Assembly: GCA_021199395.1 (NCBI GenBank)
Contig: JAJQIE010000208.1
Span: 1-5,101 of the forward strand
Direction of reading: 5' to 3'
Origin: Lachnospiraceae bacterium
GTDB taxonomy: Bacteria; Bacillota; Clostridia; Lachnospirales; Lachnospiraceae
Length of the DNA stretch: 5,101 nucleotides
The number at the start of each line of letters is the position of its first letter. Positions within the stretch are counted from its first letter, which is position 1. Below the pieces are notes generated by a model. The model did no database searches. It was given only the letters and a program-made list of their open reading frames with translations, and had not been told where the DNA came from. Below are positions 1 through 5,101 of this stretch, in pieces. The position numbers and the translations under genes are program-made.

Positions 1-503
1 ACGACATAGCGCGCCTTCATGAGATTGACCGCAAGCTCTTCCTCCAGCTCCTGGATCTGAGACTTCTGATCGTTTGGAACCGGCCGCGCGGCTTCCTGCA
101 TAAAATACAATCCGGTAAGCTGCAGCTGCGGATTCAGGATAGGCTGCTGTTCCCTGGGAAGCTTTGAGTAATCCGGACGTTTTACCAGTTCATCCAGAGC
201 GAGAGTCTCTTTCCCGCTGTCGCTGACAAATACAAGCTCATTGACGCCAATTGAGAACAGTGTCGCAAAAAAGCCAAGAAAATTCTTATTCGGGTATTTA
301 AGTCCCTTTAAAGGAATCTTCTTTTCCGTATAAGGCTTTGCAAACGCCTGAAGCTGTTCTTCCGTGTCAAAAAGCCATACCTGATCATTAAATGTCTCCG
401 GATCACATACCACAAGAGGCATATTTGTAAATGTGCAATACGCGACAATCAAAGACTCTTTTTTTTGGATACTCCTGACTAAAAATTTTTTATCTACTGC
501 CAT
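1..503 (-). CDS. SseB-like N-terminal domain protein, 3' end cut off by window
   Basis: An open frame starts at ATG 503-501 and runs to the window edge without a stop, giving about 167 residues. An SD (AGGAG, 9 bases upstream) lies in the end of rsfS, and the gap after the rsfS stop is only 4 bases, so it is co-transcribed and probably coupled. The protein is soluble-looking, with no signal peptide or membrane span. It has mixed alpha/beta segments such as LIVAYCTFTNMPLVV, VWLFDTEEQLQAFA and NELVFVSDSG, then KRPDYSKLP and a charged, probably helical tail (QIQELEEELAVNLMKA) near the edge. The pattern of a short strand, a 'WLFDTEEQLQAFA' helix and a late 'N-E-L' strand resembles SseB N-terminal domain proteins. 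The family assignment is from memory of such sequences and is moderate. The molecular function is unknown, and a different C-terminal domain outside the window is possible. Confidence 0.6.
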   Translation of the reverse strand, partial: MAVDKKFLVRSIQKKESLIVAYCTFTNMPLVVCDPETFNDQVWLFDTEEQLQAFAKPYTEKKIPLKGLKYPNKNFLGFFATLFSIGVNELVFVSDSGKETLALDELVKRPDYSKLPREQQPILNPQLQLTGLYFMQEAARPVPNDQKSQIQELEEELAVNLMKARYV

Positions 504-507
504 CTTA

Positions 508-882
508 CTACTCTCCTGCCTGTTCATTCAATTCTTCTATCGTAATGTCCTTACCATCTCTCCAGATTCTCTCCAGATCATAAAAAAGCCGGTTCTCCGA
601 ATCAAAAACATGTACAATGATGTCCCCATAATCAATCAGAATCCAGTTTGCCGTCCGGTATCCTTCCGTCTGCTTTGCCGGATAACCTGCCTTGTACAAT
701 ACCTCTTCGACATTATCGGCCATTGCCTGTACCTGATTTCGGTTCGTACCGGAAGCTATGATAAAATAATCCGCAACGACAGAAACCTCTTCTATGTTGA
801 TGATTTTAATATTTTCCGCCTTTTTTTCAAGGAGCGCATCGTAGGCCAGCCTTGTCATTTCTTTTGCTGCATATTCCGCCAT
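508..882 (-). CDS. rsfS: Ribosome silencing factor RsfS (RsfA/Iojap/YbeB family)
   Basis: A 124-residue protein of the size usual for the RsfS/Iojap family. Family members bind L14 (uL14) on the 50S subunit and block joining with 30S during starvation or stationary phase. The family core is visible: helix MAEYAAKEMTRLAYDALLEK, then VVADYFIIASGTNRNQVQAM (about 35-54), then TEGYRTANWILIDYGDIIVH (about 72-91) followed by VFDSENRLFYDLERIW. The start is ATG 882-880, preceded by AGAGGACGGG at suitable spacing. An in-frame ATG at 954 would add 24 residues and overlap yqeK by 50 bases, so I reject it. The gene begins 22 bases after the yqeK stop and ends in TAG 4 bases before the SseB-like gene. yqeK next to rsfS is a widespread Firmicutes arrangement. 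Confidence 0.96.
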   Translation of the reverse strand: MAEYAAKEMTRLAYDALLEKKAENIKIINIEEVSVVADYFIIASGTNRNQVQAMADNVEEVLYKAGYPAKQTEGYRTANWILIDYGDIIVHVFDSENRLFYDLERIWRDGKDITIEELNEQAGE

Positions 883-904
883 TTTCCCGTCCTCTCTTCC
901 TTTT

Positions 905-1546
905 TCACTCTTTTTCGGCAAATACAAGCTGAGCATCGCAAAGCGATTCCTCATGCAAGACGCATTTTTTCTCTGTCAAATCTCTATAGTAATTATAAGC
1001 CACAACCGTCTGATTATCAAGTGCTGCTTTTTCCTGTTTTAAAAAAGACAGTGTATCACGAAGCGTCAGATAGACGGCATAATCGAGATCGGAAAAAGCC
1101 ATACGGCGGATTTCCTTTAAATTTGGAGCCTTTGATCGTCCCGGCTCTATATAATCGGCTACAAATATGATCTTTTCCAGCAGGGTCATATCAGGCTTTC
1201 CGGTCGTATGACAGCGGATCGCACTCAGGATTTCCGAATCTCTGATATGGAATTTGTCATGCGCTATGCAGGCTCCCAGCTTTGCATGCAGCAAATGAGG
1301 CGCTTTCTGTTCGATAGGCGAGACGGGAAGCTTATACTGTTCGCAAAGGCTGAGCTTCTGTGCGTTTGGAATACACTTCGCGCAGTCATGGAGCAGCCCG
1401 GCTACCGTAGAGCGTTCCAGATCCGCCTCATGGCACATGGCCAGCGCCGCCGCTGTATACATCACGCCCAGCGTGTGCGTATAACGGGTGTCATCCATCT
1501 CTTTTTTCAGTTTCTTTTGTATTTTGGCGATATTATAGCTGCTCAT
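905..1546 (-). CDS. yqeK: YqeK, HD-domain bis(5'-nucleosyl)-tetraphosphatase (Ap4A hydrolase, symmetrical)
   Basis: A 213-residue HD-superfamily protein. The YqeK family cuts diadenosine tetraphosphate symmetrically to two ADP and depends on a metal centre. Metal-ligand candidates are visible in order: H24 in RYTHTLGV, the H53-D54 pair in GLLHDCAK, H87 in PHLLHAKLGA, H113 in AIRCHTTGK and D131 in FVADYIEPGR. The conserved YqeK wording HTTG and ADYIEPGR separates it from other HD proteins. After the usual C-terminal segment VVAYNYYRDL there is a tail of about 22 residues (with two cysteines and many acidic residues) that makes it longer than typical YqeK proteins of around 190. The start is ATG 1546-1544, 6 bases after the nadD stop. 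Only a weak purine-rich stretch (GAAAGAAA) precedes it, so translation is probably coupled to nadD. It ends TGA at 905. Confidence 0.95.
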   Translation of the reverse strand: MSSYNIAKIQKKLKKEMDDTRYTHTLGVMYTAAALAMCHEADLERSTVAGLLHDCAKCIPNAQKLSLCEQYKLPVSPIEQKAPHLLHAKLGACIAHDKFHIRDSEILSAIRCHTTGKPDMTLLEKIIFVADYIEPGRSKAPNLKEIRRMAFSDLDYAVYLTLRDTLSFLKQEKAALDNQTVVAYNYYRDLTEKKCVLHEESLCDAQLVFAEKE

Positions 1547-1552
1547 TTTCTT

Positions 1553-2206
1553 TCAGATCCCATAAATCCTGTGATTTTCAATATAGCTCCTTACGGCTTC
1601 CGGCACATATGCCTGGATGGATTGGTGCTCGCGGCATCGCTTTCTAAGCTCTGTAGAGGAAAGATTAATCTCCGGCATATTCATAATACAAACAGAAGCA
1701 TTGTATTTTTTCTGCAATTCACAGACCTTTTGCCGAATCACTCCCATGTCAAGGCCATCGCGGACAGCCACAGCGAGGCGACAGTGCTCACAGATAATCT
1801 CCGGATGATACCAAGTGTCAAAAGCCATTAACGAGTCGGCACCGATGATAAAATAAAACTCCGTATCCGGTTCGCCCCGACTCAGACGGATCAGAGTATC
1901 CTTCGTATAGCTTAATCCATCCCGCTTCATTTCCTCGGCGTCCAGAGAAAACTGAGGATAATCGCGGATCGCAAGCTTAACCATATCAAGCCTCTGCCTG
2001 TCGCTTGCGCCATCTCGGCGTATCTGTTTGTGAGGCGGGTTCCCCGCCGGCAGAAATAAAACACTGTCCAGATGAAACTGCCTGTACGCACACATGGCCA
2101 GAGCCAGATGTCCATTGTGTATGGGAGCAAACGTTCCGCCCATAATACCCTTACGATTTGAATAGTTCTGATCCAGTCTCATACCCTGATCTTCCATCCC
2201 GTACAA
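1553..2206 (-). CDS. nadD: Nicotinate-nucleotide adenylyltransferase NadD
   Basis: Joins nicotinate mononucleotide and ATP to make deamido-NAD in NAD biosynthesis, in the cytosol. The nucleotidyltransferase fold shows the N-terminal motif GIMGGTFAPIHNGHL (residues 20-34 from the longest start) with the catalytic H-N-G-H, then LPAGNPPHK, then FYFIIGADSLMAFDTWYHPE, and near the C-terminus the ATP-binding NLSSTELRKR (about 181-190). The usual Asp of GGTFDPIH is Ala here. The start is uncertain. TTG 2206 has the best SD (AGGGG, 6 bases away). ATG 2197 has a GGG directly against it. ATG 2182 gives 209 residues, closer to family length, with GGAAGA upstream. I list the longest form because of its SD. 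The TTG lies 26 bases after yhbY, and the stop (TGA) is 6 bases before yqeK. Confidence 0.93.
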   Translation of the reverse strand: MYGMEDQGMRLDQNYSNRKGIMGGTFAPIHNGHLALAMCAYRQFHLDSVLFLPAGNPPHKQIRRDGASDRQRLDMVKLAIRDYPQFSLDAEEMKRDGLSYTKDTLIRLSRGEPDTEFYFIIGADSLMAFDTWYHPEIICEHCRLAVAVRDGLDMGVIRQKVCELQKKYNASVCIMNMPEINLSSTELRKRCREHQSIQAYVPEAVRSYIENHRIYGI

Positions 2207-2232
2207 GTCTCACCCCTGATCCTCTCATTGAT

Positions 2233-2523
2233 TTACGGCAATTCGATCTTCTTTTTATTATCCTTTCCCGGTCGATAAAGGACGATTTTCTTTCCGATCA
2301 CCTGTACGACCTGCGCGCGGGTACGTTCAGCCACAACCTGGGCGAGCTCACGGGGATCGCCCGTACAGTTCTGAAGAACACTGATCTTGATCAGCTCTCT
2401 TGCCGCAAGCGCTTCATCTACGGCGGATGTAAGCTCCGGCGTCAGAGATGATTTTCCAATCTGAACAACCGGCTCCATCGTCATTGCAAGGCTTTTTAAA
2501 TAAGCGCGTTGTTTGCTCGTCAT
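2233..2523 (-). CDS. yhbY: YhbY-family RNA-binding protein (single CRM domain, 50S assembly)
   Basis: A 96-residue protein consisting of one CRS1-YhbY (CRM) domain. In other bacteria members associate with pre-50S particles, and in plants the domain binds group II introns. Visible family features are the opening MTSKQRAYLKSLA, the loop VVQIGKSSLTPE (about 19-30), the helix VDEALAARELIKISVL, the segment CTGDPRELAQVVAERTRAQVV and the closing strand QVIGKKIVLYRP. The basic tail KDNKKKIELP could contact RNA. The GxxG loop reads G-K-S-S, so its second glycine is missing. The start is ATG 2523-2521, with AAGGAG 9 bases upstream inside the last codons of obg. The gap after obg is 6 bases. It matches B. 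subtilis YqeI in family and in its place before nadD. Confidence 0.93.
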   Translation of the reverse strand: MTSKQRAYLKSLAMTMEPVVQIGKSSLTPELTSAVDEALAARELIKISVLQNCTGDPRELAQVVAERTRAQVVQVIGKKIVLYRPGKDNKKKIELP

Positions 2524-2529
2524 ATATTA

Positions 2530-3855
<1,326 letters not shown>

Positions 3856-3875
3856 GAACTTCCAGGCTTCCTATA

Positions 3876-3913
3876 AAGCAAAAAGCTTCAAACCACATTC
3901 GGATTTGAAGCCT
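3876..3913 (-). terminator. Intrinsic-terminator-like hairpin after rpmA, inside the operon
   Basis: In the transcript sense, the arm GCTTCAAATC (3911-3902) pairs with GGTTTGAAGC (3894-3885). This gives a 10-bp stem with one T-G wobble and a 7-base loop. It is followed directly by TTTTTGCTTT (3884-3875). It begins 10 bases after the rpmA stop. No convincing promoter lies between it and obg, so obg and later genes probably depend on readthrough, making this a partial terminator or attenuator. An RNA-processing or stability hairpin is the alternative. Confidence 0.8.
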
Positions 3914-3921
3914 TCTGTGAA

Positions 3922-4209
3922 TTATTCAGCTGCAACCGGATGAACGGATACCTGCTTTTTATCACGTCCCCGTCTTTCATAGCGAACGATTCCATCTACC
4001 GTTGCAAACAGTGTATCATCTCCACCACGACCAACATTCAAGCCCGGATGAATCTTTGTGCCACGCTGTCTGTAAAGAATATTTCCGGCTTTCACAAACT
4101 GTCCGTCTGCTCTTTTCGCACCCAGTCTTTTGGACTCGGAATCTCTACCATTCTTCGTAGAGCCGACACCCTTTTTGTGAGCGAAAAATTGAAGGTTCAT
4201 TTTTAACAT
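3922..4209 (-). CDS. rpmA: Large ribosomal subunit protein L27 (bL27), with cleavable N-terminal extension
   Basis: A 95-residue L27 precursor. L27 reaches the peptidyl-transferase centre with its N-terminus and helps place tRNA there. The protein opens MLKMNLQFF followed by [20 protein letters not shown]. The first nine residues are the Firmicutes extension that Prp removes, leaving an 86-residue mature form that starts A-H-K-K as in E. coli. Further family motifs are [15 protein letters not shown] and [16 protein letters not shown]. The start is ATG 4209-4207, preceded by AAGGAGG at 4224-4218 with 8 bases between. The internal Met4 is rejected because it would cut the extension in half. The SD is made from the last sense codons of prp (K-E-V), and the two genes are 3 bases apart. 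A hairpin with a T-tract follows the stop. Confidence 0.98.
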   Translation of the reverse strand: MLKMNLQFFAHKKGVGSTKNGRDSESKRLGAKRADGQFVKAGNILYRQRGTKIHPGLNVGRGGDDTLFATVDGIVRYERRGRDKKQVSVHPVAAE

Positions 4210-4212
4210 TTA

Positions 4213-4551
4213 TCACACCTCCTTAAATGTCAGAGTAATATAATCCTGTCCATAAGCATCCTCTACGCCCTGAAGTCCGAGAATCAGACTATCCATCAGC
4301 AATGAGGTTCGGTCGCTGACGCCTTCCGGAAAATCCATCCGCAGATAACCGCCATCCTCAGACAGCTCCTGTTCAAAAACATCTTCCGTAAAAGCTTCAA
4401 TCGAATTTGCCGTATTCAGAGCCAGTACCGAAACGGAAGCGCATACAAGATCAATGCCATCCTCCGAGTATCCGGCATGCCCACGAAAAGCAAATCCTCT
4501 GTATTGACCGCCTGACTTCCACACAGTAACACTTATCATACGATTATCCAT
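4213..4551 (-). CDS. prp: Ribosomal-processing cysteine protease Prp
   Basis: A 112-residue member of the Prp (YsxB) family, the cysteine protease that removes the N-terminal extension of L27 in Firmicutes. The catalytic pair is visible as H25 in FRGHAGYSE and C37 in GIDLVCASVSVLALNT, the family signature. The rest fits the family, with ANSIEAF in the central helix and a C-terminal strand ending DYITLTFKEV. Its place between rplU and rpmA, right before its substrate gene, is typical. The start at ATG 4551 overlaps the rplU stop in a TAATG, with no good SD, which suggests termination-reinitiation. An in-frame ATG at 4539 (108 residues, opening MISVTVWKSGG) is a possible alternative. The gene ends GTG-TGA, and its last codons carry the rpmA SD. 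Confidence 0.95.
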   Translation of the reverse strand: MDNRMISVTVWKSGGQYRGFAFRGHAGYSEDGIDLVCASVSVLALNTANSIEAFTEDVFEQELSEDGGYLRMDFPEGVSDRTSLLMDSLILGLQGVEDAYGQDYITLTFKEV

Positions 4552-4856
4552 TAACCATTGATCTTTTCAATCTTTACCTGCGTGTACTGCTGTCTGTGAC
4601 CGTTTTTCCTGTGGTAGCCTGTTTTTCTCTTATACTTGTAGACAATGACTTTTTTATCCCTTGCGTTGCGGACAACCGTAGCGGTAACCGTCGCATCCGC
4701 AACATCCGCGCCAACCTTCAGCCCGTCATTGCTTACTGCAAGCACCTGATCAAACGTAACAGTCTCTCCAGCCTCTACACCAAGCTTCTCCACTTTAATG
4801 ATATCGCCTTCGGCTACTTTGTACTGTTTACCACCTGTTGCAATAATTGCGTACAT
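4551..4856 (-). CDS. rplU: Large ribosomal subunit protein L21 (bL21)
   Basis: A 101-residue L21, the family's normal length. L21 is a 50S protein that binds 23S rRNA. It opens [20 protein letters not shown], the standard start. It carries the family signature near the C-terminus, [19 protein letters not shown] (about 74-92), followed by QVKIEKING. The start is ATG 4856-4854, with AGGAGG at 4870-4865, 8 bases away. An in-frame GTG at 4865 lies in the SD and would add only three residues (M-C-H), so it is rejected. It is the first gene of the operon, downstream of a strong promoter and a short leader. The stop TAA shares one base with the prp start. Confidence 0.98.
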   Translation of the reverse strand: MYAIIATGGKQYKVAEGDIIKVEKLGVEAGETVTFDQVLAVSNDGLKVGADVADATVTATVVRNARDKKVIVYKYKRKTGYHRKNGHRQQYTQVKIEKING

Positions 4857-4935
4857 ATGGCACACCTCCTGTCTATCATTACTCGCCAGATTCGGTGACC
4901 CGATAAGGGTTCTTAAACCTCTCTGTGCGGCATAC
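4857..4935 (-). promoter_or_regulatory. 5' leader of rplU, probable ribosomal protein L21 leader RNA
   Basis: About 79 bases lie between the predicted transcription start and the rplU ATG. Two small hairpins are visible in the RNA sense: GGTT-TAAG-AACC at 4919-4908 and TCGG-GTCA-CCGA at 4903-4892. They are followed by TGGCGAGTAATGATAGAC and the SD AGGAGG. A conserved L21 leader upstream of rplU in Firmicutes is known (Rfam L21_leader) and is thought to bind a ribosomal protein for feedback control. Position and size fit. I could not test the covariance model, so the family call is tentative. Confidence 0.6.
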
Positions 4936-4941
4936 TTTTAC

Positions 4942-4970
4942 ATGATACCATATGGTTTTTTCCAAGTCAA
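4942..4970 (-). promoter_or_regulatory. Sigma-A type promoter of the rplU operon
   Basis: The -35 box TTGACT (4970-4965) and the -10 box TATCAT (4947-4942) are 17 bases apart, a near-consensus housekeeping promoter. Transcription should start near 4936-4934. An A-rich stretch (CAAAAAACAT) just upstream could act as an UP element. The spacer holds the 10-base palindrome ACCATATGGT (4956-4947), which overlaps the first base of the -10 box. Confidence 0.85.
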
Positions 4971-4980
4971 ATGTTTTTTG

Positions 4981-5101
4981 AGGTATTTATGCCGATATAT
5001 GGGCCATTTATGATAATGTTTTTAGAACGGAAAAGAGAGAACCGCCGCAGCGACATATTCGAAGGACGTTTGTTACAGGTCACACCCTAGCCAGAGTAGA
5101 T
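4981..5101. other. Region upstream of the operon with no supported gene
   Basis: No long frame with family resemblance was found on either strand. All three minus-strand frames meet a stop within 27 bases of the edge, so if an upstream gene ends here only its last few codons are inside. The plus strand has a 26-codon frame at 5010-5090 (ATG to TAG) without a clear SD. The half of the region toward the window edge is GC-richer (GCGACATATTCGAAGGACG and flanks) than the AT-rich promoter side. An imperfect palindrome, GCCGATATATGGGC, lies at 4991-5004. Confidence 0.4.

Noticed and set aside
883..954. Upstream in-frame ATG extending rsfS by 24 residues
   Set aside because: It overlaps yqeK by 50 bases, and the added residues are not family-like. 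ATG 882 has a good SD.
433..1170. Long plus-strand frame of 245 codons with a hydrophobic start
   Set aside because: It lies antisense to the SseB-like gene, rsfS and yqeK, all well supported, has no SD and no family resemblance. It is a shadow frame.
1208..1831. Plus-strand frame of 207 codons
   Set aside because: It is antisense to yqeK and nadD, which show catalytic motifs in the opposite frame. No domain is recognisable.
1927..2130. Minus-strand frame of 67 codons inside nadD
   Set aside because: It is an alternative frame within a gene that has clear NadD motifs.
4857..4865. GTG start adding three residues to L21
   Set aside because: The codon lies directly after AGGAGG, leaving no room for initiation, and L21 proteins begin MYAII.
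4798..5013. Plus-strand frame of 71 codons over the rplU promoter
   Set aside because: It covers the start of rplU, the leader and the promoter on the other strand, with no SD or similarity.

Overview
The window is a conserved Firmicutes housekeeping operon read entirely on the minus strand, so transcription runs from high to low coordinates. The gene order rplU, prp, rpmA, obg, yhbY, nadD, yqeK, rsfS, the prp/extended-L27 pair, the strong AGGAGG Shine-Dalgarno (SD) sites and the moderate GC content point to a Clostridia species. Protein wording and the SseB-like gene after rsfS make Lachnospiraceae my best guess, but this is inference from sequence style and not a search result.

Layout in transcription order. 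Positions 5101 to about 4981 hold no gene I can support. A sigma-A type promoter (TTGACT, 17 bp, TATCAT) lies at 4970-4942. It is followed by a short structured leader that probably matches the L21 leader class. rplU (L21), prp (L27-processing protease) and rpmA (L27 with its cleavable N-terminal extension) follow, almost touching. An intrinsic-terminator-like hairpin then fills most of the 87-base gap before obg. Downstream come obg (ribosome-assembly GTPase), yhbY (RNA-binding ribosome-assembly factor), nadD (NAD biosynthesis), yqeK (HD-domain Ap4A hydrolase) and rsfS (ribosome silencing factor), with 6 to 26 bases between genes. The last gene, at 503-1, is an SseB-like protein cut by the window edge.

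How they fit together: L21 and L27 are 50S proteins, Prp matures L27, Obg and YhbY act in large-subunit assembly, and RsfS blocks subunit joining on L14 when nutrients are short. NadD and YqeK add NAD supply and dinucleotide turnover. The unit therefore links 50S assembly and activity with metabolic state. The internal hairpin after rpmA would let the ribosomal protein part be made in excess over the GTPase and enzyme part.

I saw no mobile element, CRISPR array, tRNA or rRNA gene, and no sign of a novel defence or accessory system. The points worth a second look are regulatory details (leader, internal terminator, contrasting initiation signals), a few motif substitutions, the SseB-like gene, and the unexplained sequence at 4981-5101.
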